A stretch of DNA of 64,000 nucleotides from Bodo saltans. Taxonomy: Eukaryota > Euglenozoa > Kinetoplastea > Eubodonida > Bodonidae. Below are positions 20,886-30,365 of this stretch, one piece after another. Below the pieces are notes generated by a model. That model saw only the letters and a list, made by a program, of their open reading frames with translations. It ran no database searches and was not told where the DNA came from. The stretch is taken from NCBI GenBank assembly GCA_001460835.1, contig CYKH01000484.1, positions 1 through 64,000 on the forward strand, read 5' to 3'. A program made the translations under genes and the position numbers. Within the stretch, counting starts at the first letter, position 1. Each line of letters opens with the position of its first letter.

Positions 20886-21146
20886 CTTTCGCGTGGGTTC
20901 GATATTTGGTTGATTTCTCTGTTGACTATCTTATGCCTCTCTTTTCTGTGATATTCAACTTCGTCGAGGAAGCAACAGCTCTGTTTTTGCGCATGAAGCG
21001 GCAAGACGATGAAGGAGATAGTGAGAGTATTTCAAGCGTAACAGGCCACATAGCAATGGAAAAAACAAAACGATAAAAAGGCGAACTGCGCAGCTTCATC
21101 ACACAGCACTAAAATACTTTGTCCTTATCTCTCATCAAGCCACGCA

Positions 21147-23993
21147 TCACAGCTGTGCTCCCATAGCAGACCACTTTCGCGCTTCTTTGGCTTTCGCCTC
21201 TTTCTTGAGGCTGTCTAGTTCGCGAAAGACCTCACGTACCGATTCAATCGTGAAGCCGTGAATTAACAGATAAAGCGGCCTCTCGCCGTCTTTCATTTTG
21301 TAGCTGCTCTTTAGCTTTGGATCAAAGTAGTAGCCCTTCCGAACAATCGTTGTGTTCGTCTTCGCTTCGATGTTTTTGATATTCTGCGCATTCTGGAGCT
21401 TTTGGCGTACGAAAATAGGTTCGTCGTTAATTGGGAACTCTGAACGGAAGCGCTTCTTCGATTCCTCTCCCTTTTCGAAGACATCCGTCGCACTCTCCGC
21501 AAATCGCCGCGCTTCTGCAAGTCGTTGCGCCATCTTTTCATCGAACACCGCCAAAGCGCCGCCAGTCGCCGCTTTTTGCACGACAAGTGCGTTCGACATC
21601 GGGGAAGCATTTTGTTGGTGTGATTTGCCGTCAACTCCGTCTTCAAAGATATCAGGGTCGCCTCGACGTGTTCGGCCATTGTCCTCATCATCACCGGAAG
21701 ATTCCAATTCAGACTCGGATGATGATACAAAGCCCTCCAAGCCTGCTTCCTTTGCAGCTGCACGAAGATGGCCTTTTTGATCACGAGTAAGCTCCGTCTT
21801 TCGAGCGGCGCCATAGCCCTTGTAGAATCCAGCTGACCGTGCAGGAGCAAGTCCATCTTGACGCTTTTTTCGCATCACGGCGGCGCGCTCGTGAAGCTCT
21901 TCAGGAACGTCTTGCTTGGCGCGCTCGAGTCCTTCAACTAGCTCGGCCGCAACATCATCATCTCGGATCCTAGTGAAAAAGCTAACAGCATTTCCAGTGC
22001 GGCCCGCACGGCCAGTACGTCCGATTCGATGCACGTAAGCTTCGTAGTGGTCTGGCATGGTGTAGTTCACGACAAGGTCCAAGTGGGCGATGTCGAGTCC
22101 ACGTTCACCCAGGCCTGTGGAAATCAGAACAAACTGATCGTCTGGGGTAAAACGTTCAAGTGCGTACTCACGATCAAGCTTGTCCATCCCTGAGTACAGA
22201 AGTGCGATCTTCCCGCGGTAGCCGCAGCGCGTTAAATCAGCGAAAAGCTGATTGCACTCATCTTTCGTTTGCACAAAGACCATCATTGTGCCTTTGGAGT
22301 TGGTAGAGTTACGCATTTCAGTGATACACTGTAACAGCTTCGGGAGACGTTCATCGGGCTTGCGGTTGTCAACATCCACCTCGAACACTTGCTCGTCGAA
22401 AAAGGAAAATGTTTGATGAACGTTTGATGCCGGTGTAGGTCGGCCTCCCACCGACAGCTCGACTGGGTGCTGCAGCTGCTCCATGACGCTGCGCTTGAGG
22501 GCTCTTGGCAGAGTTGCACTGACAAACGCGACTTGCCTATCGGGTCGCACGTTCTTCAGGAACGCTGTCGTGTGCTCCATAAAGCCGCTGTCAAACATGC
22601 GGTCAACCTCGTCGACCACCACCATTGAAACGCGCTCCATTGACAGCATTTTGCCACCACTAATCGTGAGCAAGTCAAGAAGCCTCCCAGGAACGGCAAT
22701 CATGATGTCGCAACCTGCCTTGCATGCCTTTATGTTCTCGCTGAGCTGCACGCAACCGTGGCTGCAGGCAACCCGAAGGCCAGCTGCTGCCGCAAAAGGC
22801 TGAATCACCTCGTAAACTTGTGATGCGAGCTCCTGTGTGGGAAGCAAAATAAGTCCAATTGGTCCCTCGCCCTTTCCACATCGACGCTGAGCCATTGCGT
22901 GACGAATCATTGGCAGTGAGTACATTAGTGTTTTCCCCGATCCAGTCTTGGCACTCACAAGCAGATCTCTTCCGCTCATGAGAACCGGAATGCCGATACA
23001 TTGCACCGCAAATGGCACAGGAAAGTTCAACTCCGTAAGCTTTGCCAGAAGTGCGTCCGGCAGGCCTGTACCGTCCCAATTTTTCATCGGCCGTGGAATC
23101 TCACGGCCGCGGACAACTGCACCATCAAGGTCTTCAAGGAGCTTTTTCACGTCTTCCTCCGTCATTGCTTTGATGTCCGGGGGAGGAATATAGAAATCCT
23201 TCTCTATTGGGCGGTAGCCCACCTTTGAGTGGTCCACGTACTGTAGTTTGATTATCTTCTTCGCATCCTCAGGGGGTGGTGGAGGTGCTTTCTTTTTTAT
23301 TGCGTCGTTGGTCATCTTGTCCTGCTCGTCCGCAGCGTTGGTTCCACCGCTACCGACCACGACGAGTGTTGTCGACACTGTGGATGCTTTCAACAGCTCC
23401 GTTGAAAGGGATGCCTGTCGCTTCTGGCGCTCAGCCTCTTGCTCGTTTCTTGATGAGATGAATGACGAGGACGTATGCTGTGCGTGTGCGAGGAGTGAAC
23501 TGAGTGCCGAGGGATCAAATGGTTCATCGTCGTCATCGCTGCCATCTTCGGGTTGTGCAGCAGCAGCATCTGTTGTTTTCGCAAATGCATCGTCTTCGTT
23601 GTCGTGAAGCCGAGTGAGATCCTTCAACTCCGTCTGCAGGTCACAATCAACAGCAGTCGAAGGGTCGTATGAAGTATTTTCCACCTCTTCTTCTTCGGCT
23701 GCCGGCGGAGTCTCAACGGCAGCTGGTGGTGCCACTGTGGGCAGTCGATCATGTTCTGGGGACCCAGCCGTTCGCCTTACAGTTGACTCTGAGGCACGAG
23801 CAGCATTTGCTAACGACGCTTCATTCAGCCCACCTCCAGATTGTTTTTTGTCTTTTTTGTCTTTTTTGTCTCTTTTTTCCTTCTTTCGCTTCTTCTTGTC
23901 ACGCTTCTTTCGACGCTCATCGTCCGAAGATGAAGAGGAAAACAAAGAGCTGAACAACGAGCTCGCACTGCTACTTCGTTCTCGTCGAGGCAT
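21147..23993 (-). CDS. DEAD-box RNA helicase, Prp5/DDX46-like, with DEVD motif
   Basis: ATP-dependent RNA helicase, most like Prp5/DDX46, which remodels U2 snRNP during prespliceosome formation. The Q-motif region (FAVQCIGIPVLMSGRD) is followed by motif I SAKTGSGKT (about 346), PTQELASQ for motif Ia and DEVD at about 458 where most family members have DEAD. SATLPRALK, GLGERGLDIAH and HRIGRTGRAGRTG complete the helicase core. The C-terminal segment INDEPIFVRQKLQN through VRKGYYFDP resembles the conserved DDX46 tail, which supports the subfamily call. The N-terminus is an RS/K-rich stretch (SSSASSLFSS; KKKRKKEKRD). The frame opens earlier on a TTG inside a pyrimidine tract (24090-24101). The first ATG after the predicted acceptor AG is 23993 (MPRRERSS), giving 948 residues. 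Kinetoplastids mainly trans-splice, so the protein would act there too. Confidence 0.9.
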   Translation of the reverse strand: MPRRERSSSASSLFSSLFSSSSSDDERRKKRDKKKRKKEKRDKKDKKDKKQSGGGLNEASLANAARASESTVRRTAGSPEHDRLPTVAPPAAVETPPAAEEEEVENTSYDPSTAVDCDLQTELKDLTRLHDNEDDAFAKTTDAAAAQPEDGSDDDDEPFDPSALSSLLAHAQHTSSSFISSRNEQEAERQKRQASLSTELLKASTVSTTLVVVGSGGTNAADEQDKMTNDAIKKKAPPPPPEDAKKIIKLQYVDHSKVGYRPIEKDFYIPPPDIKAMTEEDVKKLLEDLDGAVVRGREIPRPMKNWDGTGLPDALLAKLTELNFPVPFAVQCIGIPVLMSGRDLLVSAKTGSGKTLMYSLPMIRHAMAQRRCGKGEGPIGLILLPTQELASQVYEVIQPFAAAAGLRVACSHGCVQLSENIKACKAGCDIMIAVPGRLLDLLTISGGKMLSMERVSMVVVDEVDRMFDSGFMEHTTAFLKNVRPDRQVAFVSATLPRALKRSVMEQLQHPVELSVGGRPTPASNVHQTFSFFDEQVFEVDVDNRKPDERLPKLLQCITEMRNSTNSKGTMMVFVQTKDECNQLFADLTRCGYRGKIALLYSGMDKLDREYALERFTPDDQFVLISTGLGERGLDIAHLDLVVNYTMPDHYEAYVHRIGRTGRAGRTGNAVSFFTRIRDDDVAAELVEGLERAKQDVPEELHERAAVMRKKRQDGLAPARSAGFYKGYGAARKTELTRDQKGHLRAAAKEAGLEGFVSSSESELESSGDDEDNGRTRRGDPDIFEDGVDGKSHQQNASPMSNALVVQKAATGGALAVFDEKMAQRLAEARRFAESATDVFEKGEESKKRFRSEFPINDEPIFVRQKLQNAQNIKNIEAKTNTTIVRKGYYFDPKLKSSYKMKDGERPLYLLIHGFTIESVREVFRELDSLKKEAKAKEARKWSAMGAQL

Positions 23994-24475
23994 CTTAGTG
24001 ATAATGAGCAATAAACGGTGAATGAACAATATTCGTGTTGTGGAATGCTCGTCTTCAAACAAGGTATTTTCTAGAATGTCCTTGGGTACAGAGAAAAAAA
24101 GCAATGAGAAATTTTTTCTGTTGTAAGCGACAATTTTAAGGCACGCAATGAAACTTGATAAGGTTTGAACGAACGCAATGAATCAACAAGGCAAAGCAAG
24201 GTATCTGCACTTCACGAGCACATTCGCTCGAAACGAGTATACAAAAGAGAGTTGGATGGTTTGGGTTCCCAGGCAAGCTTTTGGGGCGAGCTTTGGCAAT
24301 CGACTTCGTCTCATTGGAATTAATAGAGAGGGGGAAAATAGGGCAGCAAGAAGCAGCCTGGCCCAAACCTGACGATGATTGACAGGGGGAGGCAATGGGT
24401 ATAATTTAGGAGGGTTTGAGGGGTTGATTGTTTGTCTCTTCTTTTTCGGTTTTTTGGTAGGAAGTATGATTGTCG
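23994..24475. other. Intergenic region upstream of the DDX46-like gene
   Basis: Contains the pyrimidine tract and acceptor AG used for the helicase start (24081-24101, minus strand) and the 3' UTR of the next upstream gene. No other feature is visible. Confidence 0.6.
24081..24101 (-). promoter_or_regulatory. Predicted spliced-leader acceptor of the DDX46-like gene
   Basis: On the minus strand, GCTTTTTTTCTC is followed by TGTACCCAAG. The AG corresponds to 24081-24082, and the next ATG is 88 bases on, at 23993. It removes the hydrophobic leader (MLFFSVPKD...) that a naive longest frame would add. Confidence 0.6.
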
Positions 24476-25792
24476 TTAAATGATGATGTCAAAATTCTCT
24501 GTCGTTGGCATACCGTCATGCGAACCTTGCAGGTCCTCACGGTCACCGAGAGTGTCGCCCATCTCAACTGGCGAGTACCCTTGTGAGTCACGCTCGTACA
24601 CATCGGCAGCTGGGTTTTCAACGTCAACAGCCTCAACTCCCACCGCCCCGTCATCGTCCCGTCCTCCTCCCTCAACACTTGCTGCGAGACGTGTGAACAT
24701 CGCAGCAGCTTCTTGATCAGCAAACTCTGGTTTTCTTCGTTGTGTCGGCTTCACACTATGTGAGCCATGCCGTCGTCGGCCGTCCTCCAGGACCTGAGCG
24801 ATTTCTATATCGACCTCATGCTCCTCTCGAGCGCGTCGCATCTCAGACACAACAGCGTTGTCACGTGGGTCGCGATGTCCTCCCGCAGCAGATTGTTGTT
24901 GTTGGAAACTTGTGCTTCGGATGGCGCGCCTCTCAGAGCCGAGCAATGTCTTCATCATTCGTGCATTTCGGTTTGCAATCTCAAGTTGCAGGATACTCGG
25001 CACGTTCTTGGGAAGCTCCTCTAAAAGCACGCTTTGGTACTCAGAGTGCTTTCTGAGGTGTCCACTGTAACACGATAACCCAATCACCATGATGAACAGC
25101 ACCACGGCAATGATAACAATCACAATGAACCCAGTGCCAACGTCAGCAACTCCCAGCCCTATCGCAACCGCAAGAAACACGAAGAACCACACTCCGACAT
25201 GCAGCACGGTGCCGATGGCAGCGCCGGCTTTGTACGCCTCCACTAACATCTGAACGTCCGTTGCCGACCAGTCGACGACACCAGATTCTACGGAGCTACT
25301 ATGCCGTGGAATAGATGGTGGTCGGCTTTTCTCAGGAGCAGGTGAACACGGCGTCGCCCAATGACACCAGCGCGGCACCGCCACCATGAACGTGAGAGGC
25401 CCGTAGACAGCACCAAGATTCTTACCGTGGCGCTCTGCATCACGGATGGACTGCTTGAGTCGGCCGTGCTTCTGAACCTGCTGGTCGTACCACACCAAAA
25501 TATTAGGCTGAACAGAGGGACCCTCTGACACGATGTCGCTTTCGAGGCTGCGACCAGGCGACTGTCTGCCTTCGAAAATCGTTCTCTGAGGCTCTTGATG
25601 AAGCGTCGGCCACGGTCCAACACTGAACAACTCTGGGTGCTCTTGCGGAGATACTCCCGAAGGTTGCTGTGTTCGTTGCTGGCGAGATGCAGATCCTGTC
25701 CCGAAGGAGTTGGAACTAATTGGCGACGTTACTCCTCCTGCAAAGTGCTCCCCTGCGTTGGCTGCACAGTCGTTGCTTTCGGAAATTTGCAT
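24476..25792 (-). CDS. Hypothetical membrane protein with two transmembrane helices
   Basis: I do not recognise this 438-residue protein. The frame begins on GTG, so I use the ATG at 25792 (MQISESNDCAANAGE). The N-terminal 190 residues are Ser/Pro/Gln-rich with a modest helical stretch (YDQQVQKHGRLKQSIRDAER). Two hydrophobic helices follow close together: about 200-218 (VGVWFFVFLAVAIGLG) and about 221-240 (FIVIVIIAVVLFIMVIGLSC), a probable hairpin. The C-terminal half is charged and acidic (RRAREEHEVDIEIAQVLEDG; DDDGAVGVEAVDVENPAADV) and probably cytosolic. No signal peptide or enzymatic motif is visible. Confidence 0.75.
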   Translation of the reverse strand: MQISESNDCAANAGEHFAGGVTSPISSNSFGTGSASRQQRTQQPSGVSPQEHPELFSVGPWPTLHQEPQRTIFEGRQSPGRSLESDIVSEGPSVQPNILVWYDQQVQKHGRLKQSIRDAERHGKNLGAVYGPLTFMVAVPRWCHWATPCSPAPEKSRPPSIPRHSSSVESGVVDWSATDVQMLVEAYKAGAAIGTVLHVGVWFFVFLAVAIGLGVADVGTGFIVIVIIAVVLFIMVIGLSCYSGHLRKHSEYQSVLLEELPKNVPSILQLEIANRNARMMKTLLGSERRAIRSTSFQQQQSAAGGHRDPRDNAVVSEMRRAREEHEVDIEIAQVLEDGRRRHGSHSVKPTQRRKPEFADQEAAAMFTRLAASVEGGGRDDDGAVGVEAVDVENPAADVYERDSQGYSPVEMGDTLGDREDLQGSHDGMPTTENFDIII

Positions 25793-26140
25793 TCTCGAGC
25801 AACGCGTCACAGGCTTTTTGGGATGGGGAGGTGCAAAGCCGAGACTGTTTTCTCCCCTTGTTATGAGTGCTGCGTTGTCTCCTCGCGCCGCCGCAAATCA
25901 CCTGAGCACCGCCTGATGAATCGGTTACTCTCCCTTCAAGTAATTTATTATTTTTGTTGTGATAAAATCATGAGGATATTTCCACGACTGAACATCAGGG
26001 TTGCATCAAAGATCCACGATGACTTTTTTTTCTTCGGACTTGATCACAAAAAGAAAGAAGAACCGTCGTGCGAAAACGAAGACATCACCGTCAAACATGT
26101 CGTTTGATTGCGTGCGGTGTGTCTGTGTGTTGGTTTTTGT
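25793..26140. other. Intergenic region between TRIP4 and the two-TM gene
   Basis: A 348-base spacer. It includes the pyrimidine-rich stretch CACCTCCCCATCCC on the minus strand just upstream of ATG 25792, and an ACAAAAACCAACACACAGAC-type A/C-rich tract directly after the TRIP4 stop. I see no gene. Confidence 0.55.
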
Positions 26141-28075
26141 TTACTTTTCGTTCAATTGATGTTTGGCGGCCAAGAACGTTTTACGATCAAGTTTAAATAT
26201 TTTGTGCTTTCCCTCCATTGGCAGTGGCATAGGAAGAGGCTTGGCCTCCGCACAAATAAACTTGAAGGGTGAGTCCTCTTGTCGTTCACTCTCAGAGAAA
26301 CGCTCCAAATAAGCTGCATGATCAAGAACGTCGGTCACGTACACGTAACCCAGTAGGCATCCAGTGGGATAGTGCTGGGGGAAGGATTTTCCTTTCGTGC
26401 AAAATGGCGCGTAATGTGCTTCGATCCCTTGAATATCCGAAGGCTTCGCTGACGCTGCATGGATCCAAAGCTTTCCTCGGAAATCAGAATCCCAAGTGCG
26501 CCCTTCATGTGTCTTGATGCCTGATACAAGCAGCGATGCCCACGGTTGATGCATGGACAAGCACATACCCTCGTCGCGTTGTTTCATTTCCTTTGTGACA
26601 CCGTTCACAGGCGGTTGCTCAAACTGCTGAAGGAGTGCATCAGATGCAGTTGCCAAGGTGCTTGAGCTACCAACTCCATGAGAGTCGGCCAAAAACGCCC
26701 ACGTCGATGGATTGATTTCCGGGGCGGAAGAAACAAAGAATTCTATCTTTCCACCCAGAACGTATTCACCAGCAGCACGGTCTTGTGGTTTCGTTGATGC
26801 TGCGCCTCCAACGGCAGATGCTTGCGTCAAATAATAGTCTGTGTCTTCTTCAAAGTAGTCATTTTGCAGGCGACACGATTCCATGGTGCTGCGGTTGAGG
26901 TTTGTCTTTGGGCCTGCAGTCGAAGAATCGTCAGTCTCCTGTGCTTGTTTGTTGGCAACCTTCCCAGGTTTCCCATAGCGCTGCTCTGCTTGTTCGGCGC
27001 TCTCAACGTACCAAAACTTCTGCGTGACGTTCGGGTTGACGTTGATGCGTACAGTCGTGTCAAGCTCTGGTAGGTTGTCGACATCATGTTCTTCGTCGTC
27101 GTCTTGGGCTGTGTCTTCGGTAGCATCGTTGGCCACCAGTGCAGAAGTTGAAGCTGCTGATGCCGTGTTGAAGTCCTCCACACGTGCGCCAAGTGCCACA
27201 TTCTGGTTCACAATATCCAAGTGAACAGAGTACGCCCCACTAGATTTGTGCAGCGAGACAATCTTCTTGCGGCGATCTTGAGCCTCAGCGTCCGCAGCAG
27301 CATCGCGCTGTTCCTTGGTGGCCCATCTGTTACTGGCCTCAAGAAACACTCCGGACTGATCGTCGATCACATTCGTTCTCTTCGTCTTTTCGCGAGCAAA
27401 TTGTAACAGTTCATCGCGTTTCGAAAGCGCAATCGCATACCCCTCTGCGTTCTTCTGTTGAGCAGCTTCATCTAGCTTCCCGCTCTCCACTTTAAGATCG
27501 TACGCGAGGCAGCGCTTTGGATTTAATCCGCAGTGATAGCAATAGTCGAGGGACTCCTGCGCACAGAAGATTCTCCCACAGTTGTGGCAGTTGCCTTGGA
27601 ACTGATGTGATAGTGCGAAGCAACCACACTCAAATTGTCGCCCTTCGATCAGAGCCTTTGAGTCGCTGAGGTCGGAAAGACCTATCGTTTTTCGACTTCC
27701 TTGCGACGGCTTCTTCGTTGCGGAAGTTCCTAATCGCAATGTTGTGGCAGTTGCAGCTGTGACACGAGGGCCTCCGCCTTCAAAGTAAGGCCCATTGTCT
27801 TCACGCATCTTGACGATCTCGGCGGCAATGGACTCTTCCAGCATAAACGTGCCGCACCAGTCAAACACTTCCTTCTTAGTCTTGCACGAAGCAATGTTGC
27901 TGGCTGCTCCCTGAATCTCACCTTCACTAAGGCCAAGCAGATTATTGTCAGAAATTTGGCGTCCAACGAACGCTGCGACTTTCTGCTGCGATGCTGGTGA
28001 AGAAGCGGGTACGGGCTTAGCGCCGAGGGCCGGCGTGGCTACCGGTGCATTTGCTTTCCATACTTTCGGTGGCAT
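26141..28075 (-). CDS. TRIP4: Activating signal cointegrator 1-like protein (TRIP4/ASC-1)
   Basis: Homologue of ASC-1/TRIP4, the zinc-finger subunit of the ASC-1 complex, which acts with ASCC helicase subunits in transcription coactivation, alkylation repair and ribosome quality control. The zinc finger is at about residues 145-185 with the family spacing: CGCFALSHQFQGNCHNCGRI, then FCAQESLDYCYHCGLNP. A helical N-terminal domain precedes it (LLGLSEGEIQGAASNIASCK; KEVFDWCGTFMLEESIAAEI). The C-terminal ASCH domain starts at about residue 505 (MCLSMHQPWASLLVSGIKTH, then GRTWDSDFRGKLWIHAASAK). It keeps the basic pocket residues and the closing GYVYVTDV strand. The protein is 644 residues against about 580 in human, and the extra length is in the acidic middle. 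The ATG at 28075 leads straight into MPPKVWKANAP. Confidence 0.93.
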   Translation of the reverse strand: MPPKVWKANAPVATPALGAKPVPASSPASQQKVAAFVGRQISDNNLLGLSEGEIQGAASNIASCKTKKEVFDWCGTFMLEESIAAEIVKMREDNGPYFEGGGPRVTAATATTLRLGTSATKKPSQGSRKTIGLSDLSDSKALIEGRQFECGCFALSHQFQGNCHNCGRIFCAQESLDYCYHCGLNPKRCLAYDLKVESGKLDEAAQQKNAEGYAIALSKRDELLQFAREKTKRTNVIDDQSGVFLEASNRWATKEQRDAAADAEAQDRRKKIVSLHKSSGAYSVHLDIVNQNVALGARVEDFNTASAASTSALVANDATEDTAQDDDEEHDVDNLPELDTTVRINVNPNVTQKFWYVESAEQAEQRYGKPGKVANKQAQETDDSSTAGPKTNLNRSTMESCRLQNDYFEEDTDYYLTQASAVGGAASTKPQDRAAGEYVLGGKIEFFVSSAPEINPSTWAFLADSHGVGSSSTLATASDALLQQFEQPPVNGVTKEMKQRDEGMCLSMHQPWASLLVSGIKTHEGRTWDSDFRGKLWIHAASAKPSDIQGIEAHYAPFCTKGKSFPQHYPTGCLLGYVYVTDVLDHAAYLERFSESERQEDSPFKFICAEAKPLPMPLPMEGKHKIFKLDRKTFLAAKHQLNEK

Positions 28076-28194
28076 ATTTTAAGCTTCCTTTGATCTCCAT
28101 CGAGAACAACGACGGAAAAGAGAAAATCGTAGTTACAAATCGATCAACTTTTACTGCCGATTGCTTTGTTTGCTTGTTTTTGCTCGCATCCTGA

Positions 28195-28752
28195 TCACAG
28201 CTCAATCACTTCCGTATTGGCAAAGTAAGGGTACATCAGCCCCTCCTTCCACGTGATCTCCTTGCACACAGCCAATATCATTTTACCGATATCTCCGTGG
28301 CAGACTAAAAGAACCGTCTTGTCCTTGTAAGAGTCCCGCACCTTGGCTACCACATCCGTTGCACGTTGATAAAGGACGTCGAAAGTTTCAGACCCCTCGC
28401 CGGACAGGAAGTACGTCACACGGTCAGTTTTGAGAACATCACCCTTGCAAAGCTCGACGATGTCAGCAATTGGTTTTCCAGTAAAAACGCCAAAGTCACG
28501 TTCAATCAGCATCGGCTCCACGATCACATTTTGATCTCGACGAGATGCAATTGCTAGTGCAGTGTTATGGGCACGTTGGAGGGGGGAGCTCAAAATGACG
28601 TCGAAAGGCGGGAGGGTTGTAGCAATCTTATCGGCAACTTGTTCTGCTTGCTGCCTACCGAGCTCTGTCAATGGAGTGTTTCTGTGGCCATTCAGCAGGC
28701 CGTTAGAGTTGTCCTCATCTTGGCCGTGGCGGCACAGAAAAATTTTTGTCAT
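28195..28752 (-). CDS. Phosphoglycerate-mutase-family phosphatase
   Basis: A histidine phosphatase of the phosphoglycerate mutase-like superfamily, 185 residues. The RHG motif is KIFLCRHGQDEDN near the N-terminus, with His9 as the expected phospho-acceptor. The second catalytic His is in LLVCHGDIGKMIL, and NTPLTELGRQQAEQVADKI is the usual LTxxG helix. The short length and lack of the mutase insert suggest a broad-specificity phosphatase rather than glycolytic mutase. The longer frame starts on TTG inside the trans-splice pyrimidine tract, so I use ATG 28752 (MTKIFLCRHG), which lies 14 bases after the predicted acceptor. The substrate is unknown. Confidence 0.88.
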   Translation of the reverse strand: MTKIFLCRHGQDEDNSNGLLNGHRNTPLTELGRQQAEQVADKIATTLPPFDVILSSPLQRAHNTALAIASRRDQNVIVEPMLIERDFGVFTGKPIADIVELCKGDVLKTDRVTYFLSGEGSETFDVLYQRATDVVAKVRDSYKDKTVLLVCHGDIGKMILAVCKEITWKEGLMYPYFANTEVIEL

Positions 28753-29580
28753 AAGAATATTGCGAACTGTGAAGCCAAAAAAAAACAAAAGTCAAAAGGC
28801 AATGTAATCAGCGAAACCAATGGTGTCAACATCGGGTTATGTTTTGTTGTTTTTCCACCTCACAAGCATCTCTTGTCAACAGTCGAGGTGGCAAGCCCTA
28901 GGCCTGGCTACCCTCTAAGTATTCCCATTTGTTTTGCATCACCACATAAGTTCCGGCAGTTGTTGTTTTTGGTCATCGCTCATTCGATCGAATCAATCCT
29001 TTCCTGCGAGAGGTTCGAATATTTTCTCCTCTTGCTTCACTCAGTGGTTGATCCGCAATCGCACTCCTCACGAGAAAACAAGAAAAATACTCGTGAGGCC
29101 AAAAAGTGCAAAACAAGAAACAGATGTGGTGCGAATGAGAAGAGGGGAGATTACGAAAACCCGTACAGCAAGAAAGGCATAAACTTCACAGCGAGAGTGA
29201 GAGACACAGGAGCACGGGATGAAATGGGGGAAAGAAACAGCACCCAGTCATCAATCAGAAGGGATGAGGGAAGGCGCAACAAATGAAATGGTTTCGTTTT
29301 CTTTGAATGATGCAAAAAGGTTTTGCGTGAGATGTTCACCACGTGATGTTGCTCTTCCCACGAATCTTCAGTTTTCACTCGGTGTTGCTCGTAGTCTTGC
29401 TGTGCATTTCGTTTGTTCTTTTGTTTTGATTTGTTGTTTCCTTTTTTTTGTTTGTTTGTTTGATTCATTTTTTTGATGTGAGAGGGTCGCTTCTTTGAGT
29501 CTTCACATCATCCGTAGCCGCTGTCTCCACACGCGAGCGAGAGTTGTTGTATGATTGAAATGGCAGCATTTCGTGGCTCT
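28753..29580. other. Intergenic region downstream of the VAMP7-like gene
   Basis: An 828-base spacer. A T-rich/TTTG-type tract (29409-29465; CAAA-type on the transcript) lies 115-170 bases past the VAMP7-like stop. A GGTTCGAAT string near 29010 resembles a tRNA B box, but no cloverleaf or A box surrounds it. No coding frame is convincing. Confidence 0.55.
28767..28790 (-). promoter_or_regulatory. Predicted spliced-leader acceptor of the PGAM-family gene
   Basis: The minus strand reads CTTTTGTTTTTTTTTGG then CTTCACAG, with AG at 28767-28768. The ATG follows after 14 bases. This is a classic pyrimidine tract plus CAG acceptor. Confidence 0.7.
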
Positions 29581-30213
29581 CTAGCAATCTGAGAAATTTG
29601 GTTTGCATGCTATCATGACAATAATGAGAATGACAACCGCTACGGCGCCACCAATCATCAACATCATCTTTGCATTCCTCATGCACATGTTACGCTTCAG
29701 CTGCGTCGACGTTGTCTGGAATGCGTGAGCCTGGTCAGCTAGGTTTACTGATTTTGCGTGAAGGCTATCAATTTTGTCGCCACGAGCGAGCACCTTGTCC
29801 ATGTTGTCCATCATAACATCCACCACCTGGTTGATGTCGTCATTCAAGGCAGTGATCTTATCATTCTGGGGATTGTTGTAGAACTCCATCTTCTGCTGCA
29901 GGAGCTTCTTTCCGTTGCGGAGGTCAGTTGCGGGGCCGCGAACCAAGGGTTCCACTGCCTCGAGGAACGCGAAGACAGTACGCATGCGCACATCGCTCGA
30001 GGTCACACAGCCTACAATGCGACCCTCCCCATTCGAAATGTAATGATAGTTCACACCGCCCTCCTTGTCCTCAATCGTTTTCCTGCGGTACTCCTTGGGG
30101 GGTACAGTAGCAATCACCTTCTGCATTGTGTCTGCCAGCTTCGGTTGCTCCGCAGCAGGAAACTCTGCAAGAAGATTGACTCCGTCGTTAATGCAACTGT
30201 ACTTAATGGGCAT
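29581..30213 (-). CDS. VAMP7-like longin R-SNARE
   Basis: A vesicle SNARE of the longin type that drives fusion in endosomal or lysosomal traffic. Residues 1-120 form a longin fold (MPIKYSCINDGVNLLAEFPA; VNYHYISNGEGRIVGCVTSS; VRMRTVFAFLEAVEP). Residues about 120-180 are the SNARE helix (NDKITALNDDINQVVDVMM onward), with the zero-layer Arg in LARGDKIDSL at about 143. A C-terminal anchor (MMLMIGGAVAVVILIIVMIA) and a short lumenal tail complete it. The length of 210 residues is typical of VAMP7 (about 220). AP-3 delta sits in the same cluster; AP-3 is known to bind VAMP7 in animals, but clustering here is not evidence of pairing. Confidence 0.93.
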   Translation of the reverse strand: MPIKYSCINDGVNLLAEFPAAEQPKLADTMQKVIATVPPKEYRRKTIEDKEGGVNYHYISNGEGRIVGCVTSSDVRMRTVFAFLEAVEPLVRGPATDLRNGKKLLQQKMEFYNNPQNDKITALNDDINQVVDVMMDNMDKVLARGDKIDSLHAKSVNLADQAHAFQTTSTQLKRNMCMRNAKMMLMIGGAVAVVILIIVMIACKPNFSDC

Positions 30214-30365
30214 TTTTGGGGGTTGTTGCTTTCTTTCTCGTTACGAGCGCCGCGGCTTGCGAGCGGATTTACACACTTTAAGAAAAGACGAAAAATGTTT
30301 GTAAGGTGAAATGCCAATTTCAACAAACAGGGGGGAAAAGAATCACTGTTGTTCACGAACTTGAG

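Noticed and set aside
29008-29020. GGTTCGAAT string resembling a tRNA B box
   Set aside because: No matching A box, acceptor stem or CCA-side pairing could be found around it.
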